A DNA stretch of 64,000 nt from Bugulina stolonifera (GCA_935421135.1 OW285193.1:558001-622000), one strand, 5' to 3'; counted from the first letter of the stretch, positions 8,439 to 22,802 are shown. A program made the numbers and translations. Notes: generated from the letters alone by a model not told the origin.

Positions 8439-9575
8439 TCAAATTATGCATTCTGAACATTGGAAAAGTGGCTGAAACAACGTTGTTACAAAGAGCAATT
8501 TGGCACAAAACACACTTAAAACTTACTTTCATGCAATATTGAACATCTTTTACTAGCTTACAAACTAATCTTAAGTGAATTTGTCAAAAATCACAAATTT
8601 GACATTATGTTTCATGTATGCAAAGTTAAATATTGCATGCAAAGTCATGTTTTATTGGTTTTCATTCAACTTATGCATTCTGAACATTGGAAAAGTGACT
8701 GAAACACATTGTTACAAACAGCAATTTGGTACAAAACACACTTAAAACTTACTTTCATGCAATATTGAACATCTTTTACTAGTTTACAAACGAACAATTC
8801 AGGTGATTTTGTCAAAAATCACAAATTTGACATTATGCTTCATGTTTACAAAGTTAAATATTGCATACAAACTCATGTTTTATTGATTTTCATTCAAATT
8901 ATGCATTCTGAACATTGGAAAAGTGGCTGAAACAACGTTGTTACAAAGAGCAATTTGGCACAAAACACACTTAAAACTTACTTTCATGCAATATTGAACA
9001 TCTTTTACTAGCTTACAAACTAATCTTAAGTGAATTTGTCAAAAATCACAAATTTGACATTATGTTTCATGTATGCAAAGTTAAATATTGCATGCAAAGT
9101 CATGTTTTATTGGTTTTCATTCAACTTATGCATTCTGAACATTGGAAAAGTGACTGAAACACATTGTTACAAACAGCAATTTGGTACAAAACACACTTAA
9201 AACTTACTTTCATGCAATATTGAACATCTTTTACTAGTTTACAAACGAACAATTCAGGTGATTTTGTCAAAAATCACAAATTTGACATTATGCTTCATGT
9301 TTACAAAGTTAAATATTGCATACAAACTCATGTTTTATTGATTTTCATTCAAATTATGCATTCTGAACATTGGAAAAGTGGCTGAAACAACGTTGTTACA
9401 AAGAGCAATTTGGCACAAAACACACTTAAAACTTACTTTCATGCAATATTGAACATCTTTTACTAGCTTACAAACTAATCTTAAGTGAATTTGTCAAAAA
9501 TCACAAATTTGACATTATGTTTCATGTATGCAAAGTTAAATATTGCATGCAAAGTCATGTTTTATTGGTTTTCAT
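8439..9575. repeat. 455-bp dimer H''-K/G, three copies of H''
   Basis: Starts at 8439 (H''), 8666 (K/G), 8894 (H''), 9121 (K/G) and 9349 (H''). H'' is an H' that lost two bases (CTAATCTTAAG in place of CTAATAACTTAAG) and reads TTTGGCACAAAAC in place of GGTAC, so it is 227 bp. Both marks occur in all three copies and nowhere else that I saw. The repeats look identical, so amplification was very recent, or the copy number may be an assembly artefact. Confidence 0.88.
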
Positions 9576-10032
9576 TCAACTTATGCATTCTGAACATTGG
9601 AAAAGTGACTGAAACACATTGTTACAAACAGCAATTTGGTACAAAACACACTTAAAACTTACTTTCATGCAATATTGAACATCTTTTACTAGTTTACAAA
9701 CTAATAACTCAAGTGAATTTGTCAAAAATCACAAATTTGACATTATGTTTCATGTTTGCTTAGTTAAATATTGCATGCAAAGTCATGTTTTATTGATTTT
9801 CATTCAAATTATGCATTCTGAACATTGCAAAAGTGACTGAAACACATTGTTACAAGTAGCAATTTGGTACAAAACACACTTAAAACTCACTTTCATGCAT
9901 TATTGAACATCTTTTACTAGTTTACAAACTAATAACTCAAGTGAATTTGACAAAAAATCACAAATTTGACATTATGTTCCATGTTTGCAAACTTAAATAT
10001 TGTATGCAAAGTCATGTTTTATTGATTTTCAG
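9576..10032. repeat. K then L/D hybrid
   Basis: K at 9576 has TTTGCTTAGTT and then GCATGC. The monomer at 9804 starts with P/L marks (AAGTAGC, AAAACTCAC, CATTATTG) and continues with D marks (GACAAAAAATC, TTCCATG, CAAACTTAAAT, TTTTCAGTCAA), giving 229 bp and leading correctly into E at 10033. Confidence 0.83.
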
Positions 10033-12314
10033 TCAAATTATGCATTCTGAACACTGCAAAAGTGACTAAAACAAATTGTTACAAACAGCAATTCGGTACA
10101 AAACCCACTTAAAACTTACTTTCATGCAATATTGAACATCGTTTACTAGTTTACAAACGAACAATTCAAGTGATTTTGTCAAAAATCACAAATTTGACAT
10201 TATGTTTCATGTTTACAAAGTTGAATATTGCATGCAAAGACATGTTTTATTGATTTTCATTGAAATTATGCATTCTGAACATTGCAAAAGTGACTGAAAC
10301 ACATTGTTACAAACAGCAATTTGGTACAAAACACACTGAAAACTTACTTTCATGCAACATTGAACATCTTTTACTAGTTTACAAACTAATAACACAAGTG
10401 AATTTGACAAAAAATCACAAATTTGACATTATGTTTCATGTTTGCAAAGTTAAATATTGTATGCAAAGTCATGTTTTATTGATTTTCATTCAAATTATGC
10501 ATTCTGAACATTGCAAAAGTGACTGAAACACATTGTTACAAACAGCAATTCGGTACAAAACACACTTAAAACTTACTTTCATGCAACATTGAACATCTTT
10601 TACTAGTTTACAAACGAACAATTCAAGTGATTTTGCCAAAAATCACAAATTTGACATTATGTTTAATGTTTACAAAGTTAAATATTGCATACAAACTCAT
10701 GTTTTATTGATTTTCATTCAAATTATGCATTCTGAACATTGGAAAAGTGACTGAAACACGTTGTTACAAAGAGCAATTTGGTACAAAACACACTTAAAAC
10801 TTACTTTCATGCAATATTGAACATCTTTTACTAGTTTACAAACTAATAACTCAAGTGAATTTGTCAAAAATCACAAATTTGACATTATGTTTCATGTTTG
10901 CAAAGTTAAATATTGTACGCAAAGTCATGTTTTATTGATTTTCATTCAAATTCTGCATTCTGAACATTGCAAAAGTGACTGAAACACATTGTTACACACA
11001 GCAATTCAGTACAAAACACACTTAAAACTTACTTTCATGCAATATTAAACGTCTTTCACTAGTTTACAAACTAATAACTCAAGTGAATTTGTCAAAAATC
11101 ACAAATTTGACATTATGTTTCATGTTTACAAAGTTGAATATTGCATGCAAAGTCATGTTATATTGATTTTCATTCAAATTATGCATTCTGAACATTGCAA
11201 AAGTGACTGAAACACATTGTTACAGACAGCAATTTGGTACAAAACACACTGAAAACTTACTTTCATGCAACATTGAACATCTTTTACTAGTTTACAAACT
11301 AATAACACAAGTGAATTTGACAAAAAATCACAAATTTGACATTATGTTTCATGTTTGCAAAGTTAAATATTGTATGCAAAGTCATGTTTTATTGATTTTA
11401 AGTCAAATTATGCATTCTGAACACTGCAAAAGTGACTGAAACAAATTGTTACAAACAGCAATTCGGTACAAAACACACTTAAAACTTACTTTCATGCAAT
11501 ATTGAACATCTTTTACTAGTTTACAAACGAACAATTAAGGTGATTTTGTCAAAAATCACAAATTTGACATTATGCTTCATGTTTACAAAGTTAAATATTG
11601 CATACAAACTCATGTTTTATTGATTTTCATTCAAATTATGCATTCTGAACATTGGAAAAGTGGCTGAAACAACGTTGTTACAAAGAGCAATTTGGTACAA
11701 AACACACTTAAAACTTACTTTCATGCAATATTGAACATCTTTTACTAGTTTACAAACTAATAACTCAAGTGAATTTGTCAAAAATCACAAATTTGACATT
11801 ATGTTTCATGTTTGCAAAGTTAAATATTGTATGCAAAGTCATGTTTTATTGATTTTCATTCAAATTCTGTATTCTGAACATTGCAAAAGTGACTGAAACA
11901 CATTGTTACACACAGCAATTCGGTACAAAACACACTTAAAACTTACTTTCATGCAATATTAAACGTCTTTCACTAGTTTACAAACTAATAACTCAAGTGA
12001 ATTTGTCAAAAATCACAAATTTGACATTATGTTTCATGTTTGCAAAGTTAAATATTGTATGCAAAGTCATGTTCTATTGATTTTCATTCAAATCATGCAT
12101 TCTGAACATTGCAAAAATGACTGAAAGACATTGTTACAAAATGCAATTTGGTACAAAACACACTGAAAACTTACTTTCATGCAATATTGAACATCTTTAC
12201 TAGCTTACAAACTAATAACTTAAGTGAATTTGTCAAAAATCACAAATTTGACATTATGTTTCATGTTTGCAAAGTTAAATATTGTATGCAAAGTCATGTT
12301 TTATTGATTTTCAT
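10033..12314. repeat. E-F-A-B-C-D'-G-H-I-J/K module
   Basis: Starts 10033, 10261, 10490, 10718, 10946, 11174, 11403, 11631, 11860 and 12088. It repeats 914-2968 with an exact offset of 9119 bp over E to I. The last monomer begins as J (AATGACTGAAAGAC, ATCTTTACTAGC) but ends with the K 3' marks (TTTGCAAAG, TTGTATGC), so K is skipped and L follows. Confidence 0.88.
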
Positions 12315-14593
12315 TCAAATTCTGCATTCTGAACATTGCAAAAGTGGCTGAAACACATTGTTACAAGTAGCAATTTGGTACAAAACACACTTAAAACTTA
12401 CTTTCATGCATTATTGAACATCTTTTACTAGTTTACAAACTAATAACTCAAGTGAATTTGACAAAATCACAAATTTGACATTATGTTTAATGTTAGCAAA
12501 GTTAAATATTGTATGCAAAGTCCTGTTTTATTGATTTTCAGTCAAATTATGCACTCTGAACACTGCAAAAGTGACTGAAACAAATTGTTACAGACAGCAA
12601 TTCGGTACAAAACACACTTAAAACTTACTTTCATGCAATATTGAACATCTTTTACTAGTTTACAAACGAACAATTCAGGTGATTTTGTCAAAAATCACAA
12701 ATTTGACATTATGCTTCATGTTTACAAAGTTAAATATTGCATACAAACTCATGTTTTATTGATTTTCATTCAAATTATGCATTCTGAACATTGGAAAAGT
12801 GGCTGAAACAACGTTGTTACAAAGAGCAATTTGGTACAAAACACACTTAAAACTTACTTTCATGCAATATTGAACATCTTTTACTAGCTTACAAACTAAT
12901 AACTTAAGTGAATTTGTCAAAAATCACAAATTTGACATTATGTTTCATGTATGCAAAGTTAAATATTGCATGCAAAGTCATGTTTTATTGGTTTTCATTC
13001 AACTTATGCATTCTGAACATTGGAAAAGTGACTGAAACACATTGTTACAAACAACAATTTGGTACAAAACACACTTAAAACTTACTTTCATGCAATATTG
13101 AACATCTTTTACTAGTTTACAAACTAATAACTCAAGTGAATTTGTCAAAAATCACAAATTTGACATTATGTTTCATGTTTGCTTAGTTAAATATTGTATG
13201 CAAAGTCATGTTTTATTGATTTTCATTCAAATTCTGCATTCTGAACATTGCAAAAGTGGCTGAAACACATTGTTACAAGTAGCAATTTGGTACAAAACAC
13301 ACTTAAAACTTACTTTCATGCATTATTGAACATCTTTTACTAGTTTACAAACTAATAACTCAAGTGAATTTGACAAAATCACAAATTTGACATTATGTTT
13401 AATGTTAGCAAAGTTAAATATTGTATGCAAAGTCATGTTTTATTGATTTTCAGTCAAATTATGCACTCTGAACACTGCAAAAGTGACTGAAACAAATTGT
13501 TACAGACAGCAATTCGGTACAAAACACACTTAAAACTTACTTTCATGCAATATTGAACATCTTTTACTAGTTTACAAACTAATAACTCAAGTGAATTTGT
13601 CAACAGTCACAAATTTGACATTATGTTTCATGTTTGCAAAGTTAAATATTGCATGCAAAGTCATGTTTTATTGATTTTCATTCAAATTATGCATTCTGAA
13701 CATTGCAAAAGTGACTGAAACACATTGTTACAAGTAGCAATTTGGTACAAAACACACTTAAAACTCACTTTCATGCATTATTGAACATCTTTTACTAGTT
13801 TACAAACTAATAACTCAAGTGAATTTGTCAAAAATCACAAATTTGACATTATGTTTCATGTTTACAAAGTTGAATATTGCATGCAAAGTCATGTTTTATT
13901 GATTTTCATTCAAATTATGCATTCTGAACATTGCAAAAGTGACTGAAACACATTGTTACAAACAGCAATTCGGTACAAAACACACTTAAAACTTACTTTC
14001 ATGCAACATTGAACATCTTTTACTAGTTTACAAACGAACAATTCAAGTGATTTTGCCAAAAATCACAAATTTGACATTATGTTTCATGTTTACAAAGTTA
14101 AATATTGCATACAAACTCATGTTTTATTGATTTTCATTCAAATTATGCATTCTGAACATTGGAAAAGTGACTGAAACACGTTGTTACAAAGAGCAATTTG
14201 GTACAAAACACACTTAAAACTTACTTTCATGCAATATTGAACATCTTTTACTAGTTTACAAACTAATAACTCAAGTGAATTTGTCAAAAATCACAAATTT
14301 GACATTATGTTTCATGTTTGCAAAGTTAAATATTGTACGCAAAGTCATGTTTTATTGATTTTCATTCAAATTCTGCATTCTGAACATTGCAAAAGTGACT
14401 GAAACACATTGTTACACACAGCAATTCGGTACAAAACACACTTAAAACTTACTTTCATGCAATATTAAACGTCTTTCACTAGTTTACAAACTAATAACTC
14501 AAGTGAATTTGTCAAAAATCACAAATTTGACATTATGTTTCATGTTTGCAAAGTTAAATATTGTATGCAAAGTCATGTTCTATTGATTTTCAT
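12315..14593. repeat. L-N-H'-K-L-O-P-A-B-C/I series
   Basis: Starts 12315, 12542, 12770, 12999, 13227, 13454, 13682, 13910, 14138 and 14366. With the J/K hybrid at 12088 this is the 12-mer seen at 48123 but with one monomer removed (J to J distance 2506 bp instead of 2734). K carries the private ACAACAATTTGG. Confidence 0.88.
13682..13909 (+). repeat. Satellite monomer class P (exemplar)
   Basis: 228 bp. Diagnostics: ACAAGTAGCAATTTGG, AAAACTCACTTTC (others AAAACTTAC), CATGCATTATTG, GTCAAAAATC, TTTACAAAGTTGAAT and AAAGTCATG. The 5' half resembles L and the 3' half resembles C or E. It precedes A. Other copies start at 23943, 49945, 52679 and 63626 (the last with AAAACTGACTG). Confidence 0.9.
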
Positions 14594-16189
14594 TCAAATC
14601 ATGCATTCTGAACATTGCAAAAATGACTGAAAGACATTGTTACAAAATGCAATTTGGTACAAAACACACTGAAAACTTACTTTCATGCAATATTGAACAT
14701 CTTTACTAGCTTACAAACTAATAACTTAAGTGAATTTGTCAAAAATCACAAATTTGACATTATGTTTCATGTATACAAAGTTAAATATTGCATGCAAAGT
14801 CATGTTTTATTGGTTTTCATTCAACTTATGCATTCTGAACATTGGAAAAGTGACTGAAACACATTGTTACAAACAGCAATTTGGTACAAAACACACTTAA
14901 AACTTACTTTCATGCAATATTGAACATCTTTTACTAGTTTACAAACTAATAACTCAAGTGAATTTGTCAAAAATCACAAATTTGACATTATGTTTCATGT
15001 TTGCAAAGTTAAATATTGTATGCAAAGTCATGTTTTATTGATTTTCATTCAAATTATGCATTCTGAACATTGGAAAAGTGGCTGAAACAACGTTGTTACA
15101 AAGAGCAATTTGGTACAAAACACACTTAAAACTTACTTTCATGCAATATTGAACATCTTTTACTAGCTTACAAACTAATAACTTAAGTGAATTTGTCAAA
15201 AATCACAAATTTGACATTATGTTTCATGTATGCAAAGTTAAATATTGCATGCAAAGTCATGTTTTATTGGTTTTCATTCAACTTATGCATTCTGAACATT
15301 GGAAAAGTGACTGAAACACATTGTTACAAACAGCAATTTGGTACAAAACACACTTAAAACTTACTTTCATGCAATATTGAACATCTTTTACTAGTTTACA
15401 AACTAATAACTCAAGTGAATTTGTCAAAAATCACAAATTTGACATTATGTTTCATGTTTGCTTAGTTAAATATTGTATGCAAAGTCATGTTTTATTGATT
15501 TTCATTCAAATTATGCATTCTGAACATTGCAAAAGTGACTGAAACACATTGTTACAAACAGCAATTCGGTACAAAACACACTTAAAACTTACTTTCATGC
15601 AACATTGAACATCTTTTACTAGTTTACAAACGAACAATTCAAGTGATTTTGCCAAAAATCACAAATTTGACATTATGTTTCATGTTTACAAAGTTAAATA
15701 TTGCATACAAACTCATGTTTTATTGATTTTCATTCAAATTATGCATTCTGAACATTGGAAAAGTGACTGAAACACGTTGTTACAAAGAGCAATTCAGTAC
15801 AAAACACACTTAAAACTTACTTTCATGCAATATTGAACATCTTTTACTAGTTTACAAACTAATAACTCAAGTGAATTTGTCAAAAATCACAAATTTGACA
15901 TTATGTTTCATGTTTGCAAAGTTAAATATTGTACGCAAAGTCATGTTTTATTGATTTTCATTCAAATTCTGCATTCTGAACATTGCAAAAGTGACTGAAA
16001 CACATTGTTACACACAGCAATTCAGTACAAAACACACTTAAAACTTACTTTCATGCAATATTAAACGTCTTTCACTAGTTTACAAACTAATAACTCAAGT
16101 GAATTTGTCAAAAATCACAAATTTGACATTATGTTTCATGTTTACAAAGTTGAATATTGCATGCAAAGGCATGTTATATTGATTTTCAT
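14594..16189. repeat. J-K-H'-K-A-B-C series
   Basis: Starts 14594, 14821, 15049, 15278, 15506, 15734 and 15962. J carries the private CATGTATACAAAG that recurs at 24855. The order K-A at 15278/15506 replaces the usual K-L and leads into the first hexamer at 16190. Confidence 0.86.
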
Positions 16190-18925
16190 TCAAATTATGC
16201 ATTCTGAACATTGCAAAAGTGACTGAAACACATTGTTACAGACAGCAATTTGGTACAAAACACACTGAAAACTTACTTTCATGCAACATTGAACATCTTT
16301 TACTAGTTTACAAACTAAGAACTCAAGTGAATTTGACAAAAAATCACAAATTTGACATTATGTTCCATGTTTGCAAACTTAAATATTGTATGCAAAGTCA
16401 TGTTTTATTGATTTTCAGTCAAATTATGCATTCTGAACACTGCAAAAGTGACTAAAACAAATTGTTACAAACAGCAATTCGGTACAAAACCCACTTAAAA
16501 CTTACTTTCATGCATTATTGAACATCGTTTACTAGTTTACAAACGAACAATTCAAGTGATTTTGTCAAAAATCACAAATTTGACATTATGTTTCATGTTT
16601 ACAAAGTTGAATATTGCATGCAAAGACATGTTTTATTGATTTTCATTGAAATTATGCATTCTGAACATTGCAAAAGTGACTGAAACACATTGTTACAAGT
16701 AGCAATTTGGTACAAAACACACTTAAAACTTACTTTCATGCATTATTGAACATCTTTTACTAGTTTACAAACTAATAACTCAAGTGAATTTGACAAAATC
16801 ACAAATTTGACATTATGTTTAATGTTAGCAAAGTTAAATATTGTATGCAAAGTCATGTTTTATTGATTTTCATTCAAATTATGCATTCTGAACATTGCAA
16901 AAGTGACTGAAACACATTGTTACAAACAGCAATTCGGTACAAAACACACTTAAAACTTACTTTCATGCAACATTGAACATCTTTTACTAGTTTACAAACG
17001 AACAATTCAAGTGATTTTGCCAAAAATCACAAATTTGACATTATGTTTCATGTTTACAAAGTTAAATATTGCATACAAACTCATGTTTTATTGATTTTCA
17101 TTCAAATTATGCATTCTGAACATTGGAAAAGTTACTGAAACACGTTGTTACAAAGAGCAATTCAGTACAAAACACACTTAAAACTTACTTTCATGCAATA
17201 TTGAACATCTTTTACTAGTTTACAAACTAATAACTCAAGTGAATTTGTCAAAAATCACAAATTTGACATTATGTTTCATGTTTGCAAAGTTAAATATTGT
17301 ACGCAAAGTCATGTTTTATTGATTTTCATTCAAATTCTGCATTCTGAACATTGCAAAAGTGACTGAAACACATTGTTACACACAGCAATTCAGTACAAAA
17401 CACACTTAAAACTTACTTTCATGCAATATTAAACGTCTTTCACTAGTTTACAAACTAATAACTCAAGTGAATTTGTCAAAAATCACAAATTTGACATTAT
17501 GTTTCATGTTTACAAAGTTGAATATTGCATGCAAAGGCATGTTATATTGATTTTCATTCAAATTATGCATTCTGAACATTGCAAAAGTGACTGAAACACA
17601 TTGTTACAGACAGCAATTTGGTACAAAACACACTGAAAACTTACTTTCATGCAACATTGAACATCTTTTACTAGTTTACAAACTAAGAACTCAAGTGAAT
17701 TTGACAAAAAATCACAAATTTGACATTATGTTCCATGTTTGCAAACTTAAATATTGTATGCAAAGTCATGTTTTATTGATTTTCAGTCAAATTATGCATT
17801 CTGAACACTGCAAAAGTGACTAAAACAAATTGTTACAAACAGCAATTCGGTACAAAACCCACTTAAAACTTACTTTCATGCAATATTGAACATCGTTTAC
17901 TAGTTTACAAACGAACAATTCAAGTGATTTTGTCAAAAATCACAAATTTGACATTATGTTTCATGTTTACAAAGTTGAATATTGCATGCAAAGACATGTT
18001 TTATTGATTTTCATTGAAATTATGCATTCTGAACATTGCAAAAGTGACTGAAACACATTGTTACAAGTAGCAATTTGGTACAAAACACACTTAAAACTTA
18101 CTTTCATGCATTATTGAACATCTTTTACTAGTTTACAAACTAATAACTCAAGTGAATTTGACAAAATCACAAATTTGACATTATGTTTAATGTTAGCAAA
18201 GTTAAATATTGTATGCAAAGTCATGTTTTATTGATTTTCATTCAAATTATGCATTCTGAACATTGCAAAAGTGACTGAAACACATTGTTACAAACAGCAA
18301 TTCGGTACAAAACACACTTAAAACTTACTTTCATGCAACATTGAACATCTTTTACTAGTTTACAAACGAACAATTCAAGTGATTTTGCCAAAAATCACAA
18401 ATTTGACATTATGTTTCATGTTTACAAAGTTAAATATTGCATACAAACTCATGTTTTATTGATTTTCATTCAAATTATGCATTCTGAACATTGGAAAAGT
18501 GACTGAAACACGTTGTTACAAAGAGCAATTCAGTACAAAACACACTTAAAACTTACTTTCATGCAATATTGAACATCTTTTACTAGTTTACAAACTAATA
18601 ACTCAAGTGAATTTGTCAAAAATCACAAATTTGACATTATGTTTCATGTTTGCAAAGTTAAATATTGTACGCAAAGTCATGTTTTATTGATTTTCATTCA
18701 AATTCTGCATTCTGAACATTGCAAAAGTGACTGAAACACATTGTTACACACAGCAATTCAGCACAAAACACACTTAAAACTTACTTTCATGCAATATTAA
18801 ACGTCTTTCACTAGTTTACAAACTAATAACTCAAGTGAATTTGTCAAAAATCACAAATTTGACATTATGTTTCATGTTTACAAAGTTGAATATTGCATGC
18901 AAAGGCATGTTATATTGATTTTCAT
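16190..18925. repeat. 1368-bp hexamer D-E-L'-A-B-C, two tandem copies
   Basis: D starts at 16190, 17558 and 18926, exactly 1368 bp apart. The two full copies differ at very few bases that I could see: CATTATTG in the first E, AAAAGTTACTG in the first B (17102) and CAGCACAAAAC in the second C. That is about 99.8% identity, by eye only. This is the most regular HOR unit in the window and recurs from 25994, 32380, 37398, 41276 and 44471. Confidence 0.93.
16647..16873 (+). repeat. Satellite monomer class L' (exemplar)
   Basis: 227 bp. It has the L body (AAGTAGC, CATTATTG, GACAAAATC, TTTAATGTTAGC) but an E-to-F style 5' edge (TGAAATTATGC, AAAAGTGACTG) and an A-leading 3' edge (TTTTCATTCAA). It takes the place of F between E and A in the 1368-bp hexamer. 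Copies start at 18015, 26451, 27819, 32837, 37855, 41733 and 44928; the last three share the private GACACTATG. Confidence 0.92.
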
Positions 18926-21664
18926 TCAAATTATGCATTCTGAACATTGCAAAAGTGACTGAAACACATTGTTACAGACAGCAATTTGGTACAAAACACA
19001 CTGAAAACTTACTTTCATGCAACATTGAACATCTTTTACTAGTTTACAAACTAAGAACTCAAGTGAATTTGACAAAAAATCACAAATTTGACATTATGTT
19101 CCATGTTTGCAAACTTAAATATTGTATGCAAAGTCATGTTTTATTGATTTTCAGTCAAATTATGCATTCTGAACACTGCAAAAGTGACTAAAACAAATTG
19201 TTACAAACAGCAATTCGGTACAAAACCCACTTAAAACTTACTTTCATGCAATATTGAACATCGTTTACTAGTTTACAAACGAACAATTCAAGTGATTTTG
19301 TCAAAAATCACAAATTTGACATTATGTTTCATGTTTACAAAGTTGAATATTGCATGCAAAGACATGTTTTATTGATTTTCATTGAAATTATGCATTCTGA
19401 CCATTGCAAAAGTGACTGAAACACATTGTTACAAACAGCAATTTGGTACAAAACACACTGAAAACTTACTTTCATGCAACATTGAACATCTTTTACTAGT
19501 TTACAAACTAATAACACAAGTGAATTTGACAAAAAATCACAAATTTGACATTATGTTTCATGTTTGCAAAGTTAAATATTGTATGCAAAGTCATGTTTTA
19601 TTGATTTTCATTCAAATTATGCATTCTGAACATTGCAAAAGTGACTGAAACACATTGTTACAAACAGCAATTCGGTACAAAACACACTTAAAACTTACTT
19701 TCATGCAACATTGAACATCTTTTACTAGTTTACAAACGAACAATTCAAGTGATTTTGCCAAAAATCACAAATTTGACATTATGTTTCATGTTTACAAAGT
19801 TAAATATTGCATACAAACTCATGTTTTATTGATTTTCATTCAAATTATGCATTCTGAACATTGGAAAAGTGACTGAAACACGTTGTTACAAAGAGTAATT
19901 TGGTACAAAACACACTTAAAACTTACTTTCATGCAATATTGAACATCTTTTACTAGTTTACAAACTAATAACTCAAGTGAATTTGTCAAAAATCACAAAT
20001 TTGACATTATGTTTCATGTTTGCAAAGTTAAATATTGTACGCAAAGTCATGTTTTATTGATTTTCATTCAAATTCTGCATTCTGAACATTGCAAAAGTGA
20101 CTGAAACACATTGTTACACACAGCAATTCAGTACAAAACACACTTAAAACTTACTTTCATGCAATATTAAACGTCTTTCACTAGTTTACAAACTAATAAC
20201 TCAAGTGAATTTGTCAAAAATCACAAATTTGACATTATGTTTCATGTTTACAAAGTTGAATATTGCATGCAAAGTCATGTTATATTGATTTTCATTCAAA
20301 TTATGCATTCTGAACATTGCAAAAGTGACTGAAACACATTGTTACAGACAGCAATTTGGTACAAAACACACTGAAAACTTACTTTCATGCAACATTGAAC
20401 ATCTTTTACTAGTTTACAAACTAATAACACAAGTGAATTTGACAAAAAATCACAAATTTGACATTATGTTTCATGTTTGCAAAGTTAAATATTGTATGCA
20501 AAGTCATGTTTTATTGATTTTAAGTCAAATTATGCATTCTGAACACTGCAAAAGTGACTGAAACAAATTGTTACAAACAGCAATTCGGTACAAAACACAC
20601 TTAAAACTTACTTTCATGCAATATTGAACATCTTTTACTAGTTTACAAACGAACAATTCAGGTGATTTTGTCAAAAATCACAAATTTGACATTATGCTTC
20701 ATGTTTACAAAGTTAAATATTGCATACAAACTCATGTTTTATTGATTTTCATTCAAATTATGCATTCTGAACATTGGAAAAGTGGCTGAAACAACGTTGT
20801 TACAAAGAGCAATTTGGTACAAAACACACTTAAAACTTACTTTCATGCAATATTGAACATCTTTTACTAGTTTACAAACTAATAACTCAAGTGAATTTGT
20901 CAAAAATCACAAATTTGACATTATGTTTCATGTTTGCAAAGTTAAATATTGTATGCAAAGTCATGTTTTATTGATTTTCATTCAAATTCTGTATTCTGAA
21001 CATTGCAAAAGTGACTGAAACACATTGTTACACACAGCAATTCGGTACAAAACACACTTAAAACTTACTTTCATGCAATATTAAACGTCTTTCACTAGTT
21101 TACAAACTAATAACTCAAGTGAATTTGTCAAAAATCACAAATTTGACATTATGTTTCATGTTTGCAAAGTTAAATATTGTATGCAAAGTCATGTTCTATT
21201 GATTTTCATTCAAATCATGCATTCTGAACATTGCAAAAATGACTGAAAGACATTGTTACAAAATGCAATTTGGTACAAAACACACTGAAAACTTACTTTC
21301 ATGCAATATTGAACATCTTTACTAGCTTACAAACTAATAACTTAAGTGAATTTGTCAAAAATCACAAATTTGACATTATGTTTCATGTATGCAAAGTTAA
21401 ATATTGCATGCAAAGTCATGTTTTATTGGTTTTCATTCAACTTATGCATTCTGAACATTGGAAAAGTGACTGAAACACATTGTTACAAACAGCAATTTGG
21501 TACAAAACACACTTAAAACTTACTTTCATGCAATATTGAACATCTTTTACTAGTTTACAAACTAATAACTCAAGTGAATTTGTCAAAAATCACAAATTTG
21601 ACATTATGTTTCATGTTTGCAAAGTTAAATATTGTATGCAAAGTCATGTTTTATTGATTTTCAT
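18926..21664. repeat. 2739-bp 12-mer D-E-F-A-B-C-D'-G-H-I-J-K
   Basis: Starts 18926, 19155, 19383, 19612, 19840, 20068, 20296, 20525, 20753, 20982, 21210 and 21437. The same twelve monomers, with the same summed length of 2739 bp, recur at 28730-31468 and 33748-36486. It joins the D-E-F and A-B-C-D' modules to G-H-I-J. Confidence 0.92.
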
Positions 21665-22802
21665 TCAAATTATGCATTCTGAACATTGCAAAAGTGACTG
21701 AAACACATTGTTACAAACAGCAATTCGGTACAAAACACACTTAAAACTTACTTTCATGCAACATTGAACATCTTTTACTAGTTTACAAACGAACAATTCA
21801 AGTGATTTTGCCAAAAATCACAAATTTGACATTATGTTTCATGTTTACAAAGTTAAATATTGCATACAACCTCATGTTTTATTGATTTTCATTCAAATTA
21901 TGCATTCTGAACATTGGAAAAGTGACTGAAACACATTGTTACAAACAGCAATTCGGTACAAAACACACTTAAAACTTACTTTCATGCAACATTGAACATC
22001 TTTTACTAGTTTACAAACGAACAATTCAAGTGATTTTGCCAAAAATCACAAATTTGACATTATGTTTCATGTTTACAAAGTTAAATATTGCATACAAACT
22101 CATGTTTTATTGATTTTCATTCAAATTATGCATTCTGAACATTGGAAAAGTTACTGAAACACGTTGTTACAAAGAGCAATTCAGTACAAAACACACTTAA
22201 AACTTACTTTATGCAATATTGAACATCTTTTACTAGTTTACAAACTAATAACTCAAGTGAATTTGTCAAAAATCACAAATTTGACATTATGTTTCATGTT
22301 TGCAAAGTTAAATATTGTACGCAAAGTCATGTTTTATTGATTTTCATTCAAATTCTGCATTCTGAACATTGCAAAAGTGACTGAAACACATTGTTACACA
22401 CAGCAATTTGGTACAAAACACACTTAAAACTTACTTTCATGCAATATTGAACATCTTTTACTAGTTTACAAACTAATAACTCAAGTGAATTTGTCAAAAA
22501 TCACAAATTTGACATTATGTTTAATGTTAGCAAAGTTAAATATTGTATGCAAAGTCCTGTTTTATTGATTTTCAGTCAAATTATGCACTCTGAACACTGC
22601 AAAAGTGACTGAAACAAATTGTTACAGACAGCAATTCGGTACAAAACACACTTAAAACTTACTTTCATGCAATATTGAACATCTTTTACTAGTTTACAAA
22701 CTAATAACTCAAGTGAATTTGACAAAATCACAAATTTGACATTATGTTTAATGTTAGCAAAGTTAAATATTGTATGCAAAGTCCTGTTTTATTGATTTTC
22801 AG
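21665..22802. repeat. A-B/A-B-C/L-N/L junction segment
   Basis: Starts 21665, 21893, 22121, 22348 and 22576. The B/A monomer opens GGAAAAGTGACTG like B or K but continues as A. B at 22121 has a one-base loss (CTTACTTTATGC) and AAAAGTTACTG. C/L starts TTCTGCATTC and CACACAGC and ends TTTAATGTTAGC. N/L starts ATGCACTC and ends with GACAAAATC and TTTAATGTTAGC. Two consecutive hybrids mark the probable boundary between two superunit copies. Confidence 0.86.
22348..22575. repeat. C/L hybrid monomer at superunit junction
   Basis: The 5' part has class C marks (TTCTGCATTCTG, TTACACACAGC). From CAATATTGAAC on it lacks the C-specific AAACGTCTTTCAC and ends with L marks TTTAATGTTAGC and AAAGTCCTG. Length stays at 228 bp. 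It sits where the first 9.8-kb superunit copy stops matching the second. Confidence 0.85.
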
